Shown here in pieces: positions 51,480 through 60,282 of a stretch of DNA of 64,000 nt (position 1 is the stretch's first letter; every line of letters begins with the position of its first letter). This stretch comes from Rhodospirillaceae bacterium (lineage in GTDB: Bacteria > Pseudomonadota > Alphaproteobacteria > MPNO01 > UBA2964). The DNA is taken from assembly GCA_002720855.1 (NCBI GenBank), contig PBIN01000009.1:89222-153221 (forward strand). Direction: 5' to 3'. The notes beneath the pieces were generated by a model. The model had not been told where the DNA came from, did no database searches, and worked only from the letters and a program-made list of their open reading frames with translations. The translations under genes and the position numbers were made by a program.

Positions 51480-52286
51480 ATGGATACTCCAAATGTCAGC
51501 CCGGGAAAAGCGCCGGGGTTCGCTAATAACCCCGATAAATTACTGGAGTTCGAACCAAGTCCACGGCGCATTCGCGTAAAAGTAAACGGCGAGATAATCG
51601 TCGATTCTACGAATGTAATGTTGATGCGCGAAGGGGGACACGTTCCGGTCCTTTATTTTCCGATGGATGATGTCCGGATGGAATTATTTTCTTCGACCGA
51701 TCACACTTCCAACTGCGGATACAAGGGAGATGCATCCTATTGGACTTTAACCCTTGGAGATCGCATCGAAGAGAACGTCATGTGGTCATACCGTGATCCG
51801 TATGACGAAACGCGGATCATCAAGGATTACGTCGCTTTCTACTGGGATAGAATGGATGAATGGTGGGAGGAAGATGAACAAATTTTCGGTCATGCCCGCG
51901 ATCCCAAAAAACGCCTCGATACTGTGCCTTCACATCGCCCAGTAAAGGTCATGCTCGGTGGTGCAGTTGTCGCGGAGACAACAGACGCTATCTTTGCATT
52001 TGAGACCAACCATCCGCAGAGATTTTATATTCCGCAGAATGACGTTCGGATGGAGCTTCTAACCCAAACCGAAACGCAATCAGTGTGCCCCTACAAAGGG
52101 TCAGCCAGTTACTATTCGGCAACGATCGACGGTAGGCAATTTGAAGACATAGCGTGGAGCTATCAAGACACATTGCCCGAATGCCCGCGCATCAAAGATC
52201 TGATCTGTTTTTTTAATGAGAATGTTGATGCGATCTATCTTGACGGGAAGGAGCTGCCTCGACCTGATACCAAGTGGAGCAAATAG
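51480..52286 (+). CDS. Tandem DUF427 domain protein
   Basis: A 268-residue protein with two copies of DUF427 (about 28-125 and 155-258). Each copy holds the pattern V.V.GE.IVDST, V.YFP..DVRMEL, a CxYKGxASYY segment and an AWSY.D motif followed by RIKD. The first copy has NCGYKGDASYW and the second VCPYKGSASYY. DUF427 is widespread in bacteria with a small beta-barrel fold and no established role. It is preceded by 100 nt of non-coding DNA and lies opposite the CMD gene. Confidence 0.87.
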   Translation: MDTPNVSPGKAPGFANNPDKLLEFEPSPRRIRVKVNGEIIVDSTNVMLMREGGHVPVLYFPMDDVRMELFSSTDHTSNCGYKGDASYWTLTLGDRIEENVMWSYRDPYDETRIIKDYVAFYWDRMDEWWEEDEQIFGHARDPKKRLDTVPSHRPVKVMLGGAVVAETTDAIFAFETNHPQRFYIPQNDVRMELLTQTETQSVCPYKGSASYYSATIDGRQFEDIAWSYQDTLPECPRIKDLICFFNENVDAIYLDGKELPRPDTKWSK

Positions 52287-52304
52287 TCCAAATTTCAAAA
52301 ATTG

Positions 52305-52901
52305 TTATCCGGCATGTTTGCCGATATGCCAGCCCGAAGCGGCGAGATGTTCTGTGGCAAACTCCAGCGGTTCCTGTTCAAGGTCAGTTGCCATAGTGTC
52401 ATTAAACCGGTTGAGCCATCCGAACATACAAATGACGCCGACAATTTCGACGATTTGATCTTCATCAAAATGCTTCTTTAAATTCTCCATATCTTCGTCG
52501 GAGACCATATTTGGTGTCGTGCCTGCTGCCTGAGCAACCACCAGAGCTGCTTTCTCGGCATCGCTAAACAGATCGCTACGCTCGTATTCGAATACAGCGT
52601 CGATCTTTGCTTCCATTTCGTTCTTAGCTTTGTTGGCCGAACCGGCTGTATGCGCCATGCAATACTGACACCCTGCTGAGCGACTGGCGATATGCGCGAT
52701 TAACCACTTCAGCTCCTGCGATACGCGACCCGGAACGCCGACGACTTCTCTCGACAGTAATGAAAATGCCCTGAGCATTTCGGGGCGGCGGCCCATTATG
52801 AAAAAGCTGTTCGGAACAAATCCCAGTGCTTTTTCGGCCCGCTCAAACACGTCTTCGAGGTCCGACAATTCTTCACGCGATTTAGGTGTGATGCGCGGCA
52901 T
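52305..52901 (-). CDS. Carboxymuconolactone decarboxylase family (AhpD-like) protein
   Basis: The protein of about 198 residues starts at the ATG at 52901, with GGGGAG eight bases upstream; a longer reading to 52970 is unsupported. It has the CMD fold motif SAGCQYCMAHT (Cys78, Cys81, His84), as in AhpD-like alkylhydroperoxidases that use the CxxC pair. Functions range from peroxide reduction to ring-fission decarboxylation. It converges with the DUF427 gene and is divergent from the gene at 53007. Confidence 0.86.
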   Translation of the reverse strand: MPRITPKSREELSDLEDVFERAEKALGFVPNSFFIMGRRPEMLRAFSLLSREVVGVPGRVSQELKWLIAHIASRSAGCQYCMAHTAGSANKAKNEMEAKIDAVFEYERSDLFSDAEKAALVVAQAAGTTPNMVSDEDMENLKKHFDEDQIVEIVGVICMFGWLNRFNDTMATDLEQEPLEFATEHLAASGWHIGKHAG

Positions 52902-53006
52902 GATTAATCTCCCCAGAATTTTTCTTTGTCTTACGCTATTGTATGGTCGGTACCACCGCAACTGCATCACTTGCCTAAACGGCGTTTTGCCAGCGATATT
53001 GTCCTT

Positions 53007-53681
53007 ATGAAGATACGATTTACCTGTCCGCCAGAGCTTATCGATGAATTACCGAAGCCTCAGCCGGCTCGTCGAACAGCGCCTGATTGGTACAAGGCGA
53101 TGCCCATGAATAATCCCGTTGAGGGTGGCGGTGTCGATCTGACCATTAAACATTGCATGCCATTTATGGATGCATTGACGACAGGATTTGTTATCCCATT
53201 GCAGGCGGATATCACCGTCAAAGATGGCGAGTTTAGTTGGGATTGGCCACATGAGGAGAGCCCCCTCGGGTTTCATTTTCCGACCCAGGCGCCAGGAGTT
53301 CCATTTGTCGATGAGGACGAGGTTGTCGTCAAAGCCCATAATTTCTGGTCGATACATACCGAGCCTGGTTATGCCACACTTTTCACGCATCCGCTGAATC
53401 GTTGGGATCTGCCATTCAGAACGCTTTCGGGCATCGTCGACACCGATAGTTTTGATGCATTGCCAGTTCATTTTCCAATGATTTGGGTGGATAAAGAATT
53501 TGAAGGCGTGCTGCCGGCGGGGACGCCAGTTGCACAATGTTTGCCGATCGAGCGGGGCAGGGCAGAAATCGAGGTCGGGGCAATGAGCGTGGAGGAATAT
53601 TCCGATGCCAAAGGACTAAAAGATCGGATTAAGGATGAGCGCGGTTTCTACAAATCTCACATCAGGCAGGACCGCAGTTAG
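53007..53681 (+). CDS. Conserved hypothetical protein, DUF6065-like
   Basis: A 224-residue protein from the ATG at 53007 that I associate weakly with the DUF6065 family: KIRFTCPPELIDELPKPQPARRTAPDWYKAMP, then IKHCMPFMDALTTGFVIPLQADITV, a tryptophan-rich WSIHTEPGYATLFTHPLNR, and a C-terminal acidic-basic helix. The function is unknown. The bases TAG at its end overlap the GTG start of the next gene by one nucleotide, implying coupling. The divergent CMD gene lies 105 nt upstream. Confidence 0.7.
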   Translation: MKIRFTCPPELIDELPKPQPARRTAPDWYKAMPMNNPVEGGGVDLTIKHCMPFMDALTTGFVIPLQADITVKDGEFSWDWPHEESPLGFHFPTQAPGVPFVDEDEVVVKAHNFWSIHTEPGYATLFTHPLNRWDLPFRTLSGIVDTDSFDALPVHFPMIWVDKEFEGVLPAGTPVAQCLPIERGRAEIEVGAMSVEEYSDAKGLKDRIKDERGFYKSHIRQDRS

Positions 53682-54037
53682 TGCCGTACTTAAAGGACGA
53701 AGATATCCGTCGTCTGACCGGAATGAAGGATAGTGCTGAGTATGAGCTCGATTTGTGTGGCCTCGATTTGCCGCATTCAATCGGAAGCGTTGAGCAAATG
53801 TTGGAACGCAGCAGGTTCCGGCCTCCGCGTTCAGTCATCATCAGGATTGATAAGGCAACCCCGACAAGCGGTGAGACGCATTTTCAACCTGTGGGCCGGT
53901 TGCTTGTGGAGGCGATGAAAGCCGGAACCGTTTTACAATGTCGTCCAATATCGGACCCTGGAGGGGGTTTTTGGATTAGGCTTGCGGGAAATCCCAACGT
54001 CGAAGAAGAAGACGAAGAAAACGTGCCACCAGAATAA
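53681..54037 (+). CDS. Smr-like domain protein (degenerate motifs)
   Basis: A 118-residue protein starting with GTG at 53681, one base overlapping the previous stop. The pattern YELDLCGLDL, followed by a helix, VIIRIDKA and GGGFWIRLAG resembles the small MutS-related (Smr) nuclease fold, where LDxHG and HGxG motifs are normally catalytic. Here LDLCG replaces LDxHG and the HGxG segment is not evident, so nuclease activity is doubtful. The function is unknown. A bidirectional terminator follows at 54042. Confidence 0.5.
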   Translation: MPYLKDEDIRRLTGMKDSAEYELDLCGLDLPHSIGSVEQMLERSRFRPPRSVIIRIDKATPTSGETHFQPVGRLLVEAMKAGTVLQCRPISDPGGGFWIRLAGNPNVEEEDEENVPPE

Positions 54038-54041
54038 AAAA

Positions 54042-54065
54042 ACGGCCCCTCAATTGAGGGGCCGT
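54042..54065. terminator. Bidirectional rho-independent terminator
   Basis: ACGGCCCCTC-AATT-GAGGGGCCGT is a perfect 10-bp stem with a 4-nt loop. An A run (54035-54042) precedes it on the plus strand, so the minus strand has a T run after it; on the plus strand only a short T-rich tail follows. It separates the Smr-like gene from the convergent receptor gene. Confidence 0.85.
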
Positions 54066-54087
54066 AATTCTTGAAATCTTTAAAGCC

Positions 54088-55116
54088 TTAGGACTTCTTC
54101 TTGGTGTAGATGCCCTTGAGCGCTTTAAGAACGTCAGGCGTAACCGCCTTAAACGCTGAGTCGATCTTCTTGACGATTTCCTCTGCGGAGACCGGCGAGT
54201 ACTCAACCCGGCGCTTTACAATTTCTTTCTTGAAGGCCGGATCAGCAATCATTGCTTCAAAGGCGGTCTTCAAAATGCCGACAACCTTCTTTGGTGTACC
54301 CTGCGGTACATAGAAGGCCTGTCCAACTTCCAGGTTCATGCCCAAAAGATCATACAATGCTCTTTCGGTCGTTCCCGGTTTAAGAAGGTCCGTAAAATGT
54401 GGAATACCCTTCAACGCAGGATGACGGGGACCGGTGCCGACCAACGGCAGGATCTTCTTGTTTTTGATCCAACCGGGACGAACGCCAGTAAACCCTGAAT
54501 AAAAGTTCCAGCGTCCCTGGGTTTCTTTACGTTCAACAGCGACGTTAAGTGCGCCACCGCCTTTATATCCGTAAATCATTTTAAGCTTGGTACCCAAAAC
54601 GGCATTTGCCAAACGCGGAAAAACCGAACCGGCAGAAGAAAAGCCGGTGGTCGCGATCGTAATTTCTTTTTGCTGTACGTCTTTCAACGTGCTGATGCCG
54701 TAGCCGTTCCAAACCCAGATAGCGGCTGCACGGGCTGCCGGGGCACCGAGCCATTGAAACTTGGTCGCGTCGAATTTTACCTTACGAACGAGCGGTGTCG
54801 TAATTGTGCCCGGCGCGATCATAGCAACGACACTGCCATCCTTAGGCGCAACGTTTGCCATATAAGCAGCAGATTTTGCGCCGCCGCCACCAGGTTTATT
54901 CTGGATAACGGTTTTTGGCTTGCCCGGGATGTACTTCCCAAGGTTCCGTTGCACGAGCTGGGTGTAAACGTGATATGTCCCGCCAGAACCTGATGGCACC
55001 TGAAAGGTCATCGTTTTACCAGCAAAATAGTCAGCCGCAATTGCGGGCGAACCTGCTACCGCGAAAGCGGCCAACGCGGTCGCCGAAGCGGCCAATTTTA
55101 GAGAATTCCTCAACAT
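54088..55116 (-). CDS. Tripartite tricarboxylate transporter receptor (TctC/Bug family)
   Basis: A 342-residue periplasmic binding protein: an Ala-rich signal peptide (about 1-27, AIAADYF) followed by the TctC signature IQNKPGGGGAKSAAYMAN, and the C-terminal EAMIADPAFKKEIVKR segment. Such proteins capture carboxylates for the TctAB transporter; TctA and TctB genes are not seen near it. The ligand is unknown. Its location between the hydroxylase region and the UbiD region suggests an organic acid. It is monocistronic with a terminator at 54042. Confidence 0.9.
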   Translation of the reverse strand: MLRNSLKLAASATALAAFAVAGSPAIAADYFAGKTMTFQVPSGSGGTYHVYTQLVQRNLGKYIPGKPKTVIQNKPGGGGAKSAAYMANVAPKDGSVVAMIAPGTITTPLVRKVKFDATKFQWLGAPAARAAAIWVWNGYGISTLKDVQQKEITIATTGFSSAGSVFPRLANAVLGTKLKMIYGYKGGGALNVAVERKETQGRWNFYSGFTGVRPGWIKNKKILPLVGTGPRHPALKGIPHFTDLLKPGTTERALYDLLGMNLEVGQAFYVPQGTPKKVVGILKTAFEAMIADPAFKKEIVKRRVEYSPVSAEEIVKKIDSAFKAVTPDVLKALKGIYTKKKS

Positions 55117-55298
55117 TCATATCCTCCCAAAGCTGAGTTCAGCTATTGTGTTTAACGCGTTAAATTAATGGATGGTGTCGTTATCTCGCCGTCCATAAAA
55201 AAATGCTAGCACTGATCAGATAGGCCGTCGAATCCAATATTGTTAAAATTTCATCTTTAGTTGCCGTCCCGCTATGGTGATCACAATGTTTGACGGCT

Positions 55299-56021
55299 TC
55301 AGGAATCGTTCTTTTGCGTAAGAATTTCTCGCGCTTTCCCCAGATTGAGCCAAAGTTTGCCTTTGCCCGTGCTGGAGAGATTTAACATTGCCTGCCGAAA
55401 AAATTCAGGACGTTGCGAAATCGCATCGCGATAACTGTCAAGCGCCTCGTTTGTCCGTTTCTGTTTTTGCAGGACGACCGCCAGATTTGCCTTCGCCTCG
55501 GCATAGTCAGGTGCGGCTGCGAGGAGGTCTTTATATAGAGCCTCGGCTTCAGCCAGTTGGCCGGCATTTTTCAACGCTACACCAAGTGCAATCACGTTTC
55601 CCCCATTCGAGGGGTCGATCGAGACAGCCTTGCGGCAGGCTTCTACCGCCTTTTCATGTTGTCCCAGGAGTCCGTAGACATCGCTTAGGCGCTGTGCGGC
55701 ATCGAGATCTTTTGGGTCGCATTTAATTGCACGTTCATAGGAACGCGCAGCATCGGCCAACCTGTCTGCCGCACTGTACGCATTTCCTAAATTGATCAGG
55801 ATACTGCCGCGATCAGGACTCAGTCCGGCGGCCTTTTCAATTAGAGGAATGGCGTCTTCGGGCTTGCCAGAGTCAAGAAGTGCTACGCCGAGCAGGTGTA
55901 TGGCGTCGACATTGTTGCGATCTTGTTTGAGTGCTTTGCGATAACATGACTGTGCATCATCGAGTTGACCGTTTTGATGAAATGCCAAACCTTTCTTCAG
56001 CGTTTCGCGGATATCAGCCAT
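55299..56021 (-). CDS. Tetratricopeptide repeat protein
   Basis: A 240-residue protein with about five to six TPR units between residues 5 and 215: repeats include AFHQNGQLDDAQSCYRKAL, NLGNAYSAADRLADAARSYERAI, ALKNAGQLAEAEALYKDLL and VLQKQKRTNEALDSYRDAI. TPR domains mediate protein contacts; no enzymatic domain is present. It is 20 nt downstream of the cupin gene on the same strand. The C-terminal 20 residues are basic. Gap 55117-55298 shows no clear promoter. Confidence 0.88.
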   Translation of the reverse strand: MADIRETLKKGLAFHQNGQLDDAQSCYRKALKQDRNNVDAIHLLGVALLDSGKPEDAIPLIEKAAGLSPDRGSILINLGNAYSAADRLADAARSYERAIKCDPKDLDAAQRLSDVYGLLGQHEKAVEACRKAVSIDPSNGGNVIALGVALKNAGQLAEAEALYKDLLAAAPDYAEAKANLAVVLQKQKRTNEALDSYRDAISQRPEFFRQAMLNLSSTGKGKLWLNLGKAREILTQKNDS

Positions 56022-56041
56022 ATCGTCGAAGTCTGGAAGCC

Positions 56042-56638
56042 TTACAGGCTATAGGGAATTTGGGTCGGGCCGTTATAGGCGGAAATGCCGCCATCTTCCG
56101 GATCATAACGATATTGTTTGAAAGTACCCGAACGTTGGCTGCGGACGATGAATCCTATGGTCCGGTGATCGCCATTCGCTTCCTGATGAATTTCCCACGG
56201 CGGCACGACATCGATATAGCCAGGCACAACATCGAATTCGCCATTGAACTTCAGTTCGGCGGGTCCTTCTTCGGTTGGGTTATCATCGGCCCGGCTAAAC
56301 CTTTGAATATGTTCGCCGCCATCCAGTACGCCATAAAGCGTCCAGCTGGGGCCGTGATCATGTACATTTGTTACCGAGTTTGGCCCTTTGACCAAGGCAT
56401 TCAGGACAAATCCATAATCTGGATCTTCATAAAAAAGCAAGTTTGATGGCGGGCCATCCCCTTTTTTTGTGTCAGGCCAGGTTTTGGATTGCGCAACCAA
56501 ATCCGGATCCTCCAACAACTCTTTGAGGTGAATAGCTACGGTCGGCCACAAATCCTCATCGGTTTTTCCCTCCGCACAATAGGTACGAATCTGATCGACA
56601 AAATCTTGAACGGGCTGAGGAAGTTGCTGGTCTGCCAT
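56042..56638 (-). CDS. Cysteine dioxygenase-like cupin protein
   Basis: A 198-residue cupin with His93, His95 (NVHDHGP) and His151 (PWEIHQ), the three-His iron set of cysteine dioxygenase and related thiol dioxygenases. The Cys-Tyr crosslink residues of CDO are not evident, so the substrate may differ (for example 3-mercaptopropionate or another thiol). The gene starts at the ATG at 56638 and is followed by the TPR gene. No clear operator was identified beside its start. Confidence 0.82.
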   Translation of the reverse strand: MADQQLPQPVQDFVDQIRTYCAEGKTDEDLWPTVAIHLKELLEDPDLVAQSKTWPDTKKGDGPPSNLLFYEDPDYGFVLNALVKGPNSVTNVHDHGPSWTLYGVLDGGEHIQRFSRADDNPTEEGPAELKFNGEFDVVPGYIDVVPPWEIHQEANGDHRTIGFIVRSQRSGTFKQYRYDPEDGGISAYNGPTQIPYSL

Positions 56639-56712
56639 GTGGTATTCCCGTATACGCCAATTGAAGCATAAGTTTTGGAGGGGAAATCACCATCGGTCAA
56701 CTGGTTGGAATT

Positions 56713-56837
56713 TTTCCATTCATGGAAAGTGTATAAAAAATACTAAGTAATCTAAGTATTTAACAATCAACAGTGTAATTTTTCCATGTTTTATTGGGGT
56801 TTGCCGGGAGAATAGCACTAAATGCAGGCTTGCATTT
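56713..56837. promoter_or_regulatory. Clustered palindromes between the cupin gene and ubiD
   Basis: The 314-nt gap contains TTTCCAT-TC-ATGGAAA (56713-56728), two CTAAGTA copies nine bases apart near 56743-56758 that also form an AATACT/AGTATT inverted pair, and AAATGCA-GGCT-TGCATTT (56820-56837). The region is unusually A+T-rich. These look like operators for the divergent cupin and ubiD genes. The regulator is not encoded nearby. The symmetry is plain; the function is inferred. Confidence 0.5.
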
Positions 56838-56952
56838 GCCCGATAAGCCACGTAAAACCAGCTCCTTATCGCGCGCCAATCTTTGCGCCGCGATACAATT
56901 TTAAAAATAAATTCCGGGATTTGACGTTAAAAGGACGGATTAGGAGATAAAA

Positions 56953-58542
56953 ATGGCGACTGCCAGAGAACAACTCAAACCAACGCCGGTGACAGATCAC
57001 CTTCGCGATTTGCGTGGCACCATCGACTTCCTGAAGCAGGAAGGCGACATCATTGAAACCGATACCGAGGTTGATCCAGATCTTGAGATCACCGGTGTGC
57101 AGAAGCATCTCGATGGCGCTTGCCCGCTTCTCTTCAATAATGTCAAAGGCAAACCCAATCACCGGGCGATCACCAACCTGTTTTCTGATCACGGGATTAT
57201 GTGCAAGTTGTTCGGTGTCGAGAATATGCAGGAAATGACGCTGGCCATTGCCAACGCGATCCGCAATCCGTTGCCGCCGGTGATCGTGGACTCGAAAGAC
57301 GCACCGAGCCACGAAGAAGTCATTATGAACCCGGCTGAAGTCAATGAGCATATGGTGCCAATCCGCCATACCACTTATGAGTCCGAATTGACCGTCGGGT
57401 CTGGCCAGCGCCTCTTCGCGGGTGAGTATTTCGAAGGCGGCACGGACATGGCCTATAACCGGATGAATTTCCGCTGGGGCAATGTCGGAACCTTCCAGAT
57501 TTCGCCTGGTTCCCATGGTTGGCAGGTAATGGCCAAACATTATCGCGATGACGAGCCAATTCCATTGACTATGAACTTCGGCATTCCCTATGGCCCGAAC
57601 CTTCTGGCCGGTGCTGGGTTTGATTATGTCATCCTGCCAACTGGTTGTGACGAGCTAGGTGTTGCTGGCCGCCTGATCGGTGAGCCGGTTCGGATGGTTG
57701 AAGCAAAAACCGTCCCCGGTGCCTATGCTCTTGCCGATGCCGAGATCACGCTGGAAGGTTATCTCCATCCGCGTGACCGCCGCTACGAAACGGCAGAGTC
57801 CGAAGAGGCGGGTGTTCAGGGTCGTTTCCATTTCCATCCCGAATGGGCTGGATATATGGGTAAGGCCTACAAGGCTCCGACCTTCCATGTTACCGCTGTG
57901 ACAACGCGGGCTCGTGAATCCAAACCGATTGTGTTCCCGCTCGGTGTTCACACAATGGATTGTCAGAATATTGACACGACGGTGCGTGAAGCGGCGATGT
58001 ATGAGCTTTGCGAGCGCATGCAGCCAGGCATTATTCAGGATTGCAACATCCCCTATCCAATGACGGACTGGGGTGGCGCGATCATCCAGGTCAAGAAGCG
58101 CAGCCAGATCGATGAAGGCTGGCAGCGCAACTTCCTGTCAGCGATCCTCAGCTGTTCACAGGGCTCTCGTCTGGTCATCGCGATGTCCGAAGACACTGAC
58201 ATCTACGATATGGACGATGTGATCTGGAACCTGACGACACGTGTTAATCCTCAGACGGATATTCTTAATCCGATCCCGGGTGGCCGTGGCCAGACCTTTA
58301 TGCCAGCTGAACGTATGACGGCTGGTGACCGGGAATGGACGGCGTCCAACACCCAGTTCGAAGGCGGAATGGGGATCGATGCTACTGTGCCTTATGGGTA
58401 TGAGAGCGACTTCCTGCGTCCGGTCTATCCGGTTGATACGGTGTTCCCAGACAAGTTCTTCTCTCAGGAACAGATTGATCACGCCAAGTCCTACATGACC
58501 AATAAAGGCTGGGTTCACTCCCTGGCCCGCACTGGCCGGTAG
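56953..58542 (+). CDS. UbiD family decarboxylase
   Basis: A 529-residue prenylated-FMN-dependent (de)carboxylase of the UbiD family. Typical features are MNFRWGNVGTFQISPGSHGW, the ALADAEITLEGYL segment carrying a conserved active-site Glu and the C-terminal KKRSQIDEGWQRNFLSAIL. UbiD enzymes remove or add carboxyl groups on aromatic or unsaturated acids, with UbiX supplying the cofactor; no UbiX gene lies nearby. The start follows an AGGAG site. A strong terminator lies at 58566. The codons end in G or C more than in adjacent genes. Confidence 0.92.
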   Translation: MATAREQLKPTPVTDHLRDLRGTIDFLKQEGDIIETDTEVDPDLEITGVQKHLDGACPLLFNNVKGKPNHRAITNLFSDHGIMCKLFGVENMQEMTLAIANAIRNPLPPVIVDSKDAPSHEEVIMNPAEVNEHMVPIRHTTYESELTVGSGQRLFAGEYFEGGTDMAYNRMNFRWGNVGTFQISPGSHGWQVMAKHYRDDEPIPLTMNFGIPYGPNLLAGAGFDYVILPTGCDELGVAGRLIGEPVRMVEAKTVPGAYALADAEITLEGYLHPRDRRYETAESEEAGVQGRFHFHPEWAGYMGKAYKAPTFHVTAVTTRARESKPIVFPLGVHTMDCQNIDTTVREAAMYELCERMQPGIIQDCNIPYPMTDWGGAIIQVKKRSQIDEGWQRNFLSAILSCSQGSRLVIAMSEDTDIYDMDDVIWNLTTRVNPQTDILNPIPGGRGQTFMPAERMTAGDREWTASNTQFEGGMGIDATVPYGYESDFLRPVYPVDTVFPDKFFSQEQIDHAKSYMTNKGWVHSLARTGR

Positions 58543-58565
58543 GACACGGCGACATATTCACAATC

Positions 58566-58592
58566 AGAGCGGCTCATCGGGCCGCTCTTTTT
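58566..58592 (+). terminator. Rho-independent terminator of ubiD
   Basis: AGAGCGGC (58566-58573) and GCCGCTCT (58581-58588) form an 8-bp stem with a 7-nt loop followed by TTTTT to 58592. It lies 24 nt after the ubiD stop and before the Rieske gene, so the latter probably has its own promoter within 58593-58721. Confidence 0.88.
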
Positions 58593-58721
58593 GTTTGGAA
58601 AACCCTCTTGGTGTACTAGGATTATTTCCATAAAGCGCACGCTCTGGCTCAATAGATGTCAGTACATCTGAGATAAAGGGACGGAAAGCGGGCCGAACCG
58701 GAGGTAAAGAGAGAGCCTGTC

Positions 58722-59747
58722 ATGTATTTAAAAAATGCCTGGTATGTCGCCGGCTGGGACCATCATCTTGATGATGGGCTGCTGGCGCGCACGATCTGCG
58801 AAGAACCCATTGTGTTTTTCCGTGGTGAGAATGGCGAGGTTGGCGCACTTGAAGATCGCTGCTGTCATCGCAGCGCGCCCCTGTCGGTCGGCCGATTGCA
58901 GGGCAACGAGGTTGAGTGCGGTTATCACGGCTTGCGGTTCGATAGAACCGGCCAGTGCACCGCTATTCCGACACAGGAAATAATGCCCCCGGGCGCCTGT
59001 GTTCGCTCTTATCCGATCGTAATGAAAAATCGCTGGATCTGGATATGGATGGGCGATCCCGCACTGGCGGATGAAAACCTGATACCGGATTATTTTTTCG
59101 TGGATAGTCCCGACTGGGCGAGCATCGACGATTACTTTTATGTCCATTGCAACTATCAGGCCTACATCGATATTCAGCTGGACCAGACCCATTCGCCCTA
59201 CGTTCATCCTGGTACCTTGGGCAATGCCGCGAAACTGCGCGTGAAGCCCAAAGTCACTCGCGAGCCCCGCGCCATAAAATGCGAGCGTCTATTTCCCAAC
59301 GATGACCCGCCGCCGCTTTGGGCAAAGGCCGCTAACATCGACGGCAAGGGAGATAGCTGGAACCGCTGGATATATACGCCACCGGCGACAATCATGTTCG
59401 ATGTTGGTGCCGCCCAGGCGGGCACCGGTGCATTTGAGGGCAATCGCGAGTTTGGAATCACGGTTCATAACGCGCATGCAATTACGCCAGAAACCGCGAC
59501 AACCACCCATCACTTCTGGTCCAATGCGCGCGATTTCGGACTCGACGACCCTGAAACCCACGACAAGCTTGGCGTCATTCGCAAGGTGTTTCAGGAGGAC
59601 GTGGCGATCTGTGAAGCGCAACAGGTACGGCGCACGCAATTCCCCAATGCCCCTGAGATCGATGTCGCCATGGATCATCCATCGATACAGGCCCGCAATC
59701 TTCTCAACCGCCTGATGGACGAGGAACGCCAAAGCAGTGCAGCTTAA
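58722..59747 (+). CDS. Rieske non-haem iron oxygenase (VanA-like)
   Basis: A 341-residue ring-hydroxylating or demethylating oxygenase alpha subunit. The Rieske 2Fe-2S ligands are Cys47/His49 (CCH) and Cys66/His69 (CGYH). The mononuclear iron site is seen in IDIQLDQTHSPYVHPGTLG, with Asp154, His157 and His162. The VanA/CpdA-like length and the single-subunit form suggest O-demethylation or hydroxylation of an aromatic acid; a reductase gene is not adjacent. It follows the ubiD terminator. Confidence 0.88.
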   Translation: MYLKNAWYVAGWDHHLDDGLLARTICEEPIVFFRGENGEVGALEDRCCHRSAPLSVGRLQGNEVECGYHGLRFDRTGQCTAIPTQEIMPPGACVRSYPIVMKNRWIWIWMGDPALADENLIPDYFFVDSPDWASIDDYFYVHCNYQAYIDIQLDQTHSPYVHPGTLGNAAKLRVKPKVTREPRAIKCERLFPNDDPPPLWAKAANIDGKGDSWNRWIYTPPATIMFDVGAAQAGTGAFEGNREFGITVHNAHAITPETATTTHHFWSNARDFGLDDPETHDKLGVIRKVFQEDVAICEAQQVRRTQFPNAPEIDVAMDHPSIQARNLLNRLMDEERQSSAA

Positions 59748-59793
59748 ATTGATTAGATTTCGCTATGAACCAAACCTATAGCTGCTGAAGCAT

Positions 59794-60129
59794 TTAGATG
59801 TATTGTAAAAAGGAAAATCGGGGGAGATGCGCGCGATTCATCTCGACATTGGCGGTGGCAATCGTGGCACCGCAGCGCTGAACGCCGAGAAATACGGCGA
59901 TAAACTCGACCGAATTTTCCGACAGCATAAACACCCGGTCGTTGGCTTTTAGGCCACGATCGGCAAAAAAATGCGCCATGCGATTGGCCAGCCGGTACAG
60001 CGCAGCAAAGCTCAGGATTTTTTCGTCCTGATCGATGGACACCATATAGGGCTTGTCGCCAAATTTGGCGGCCTGTTCGGCAAGCAGCGATCGCACGGAC
60101 TTGTAGTCCGCCGGTTTTCCTCCCTGCAT
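59794..60129 (-). pseudogene. 5' remnant of an acyl-CoA ligase gene
   Basis: A 111-residue frame starting with an ATG at 60129 matches only the first ~100 residues of AMP-dependent acyl-CoA synthetases: VRSLLAEQAAKFGDKPYM, SFAALYRLANRMAHFFADRGLKANDRVFML, NSVEFIAVFLGVQRCGATIAT. It then becomes unrelated and stops about 46 nt before the Rieske gene end. The catalytic domains are absent, so it is a remnant. It is on the same strand as the ligase at 63246, but lies downstream of it, so the two are not halves of one interrupted gene. Confidence 0.75.
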
Positions 60130-60282
60130 AGGGAGAATTTACCACGGGGCAGGGGACGCACACAAATCACCGAAAACCACCTTCCTTCCATTGTGGTCCC
60201 CTGTTTTCTCCAGTAGAGTTTGCCGGTTCTTCGCTGCCGATAAGAGCTTGCGAGGTAACAGGATAAACATTGGGAGGTATTC

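Noticed and set aside
56866..57540. A 224-codon minus-strand frame
   Set aside because: It is the antisense shadow of the UbiD gene, which has clear family motifs and a ribosome-binding site.
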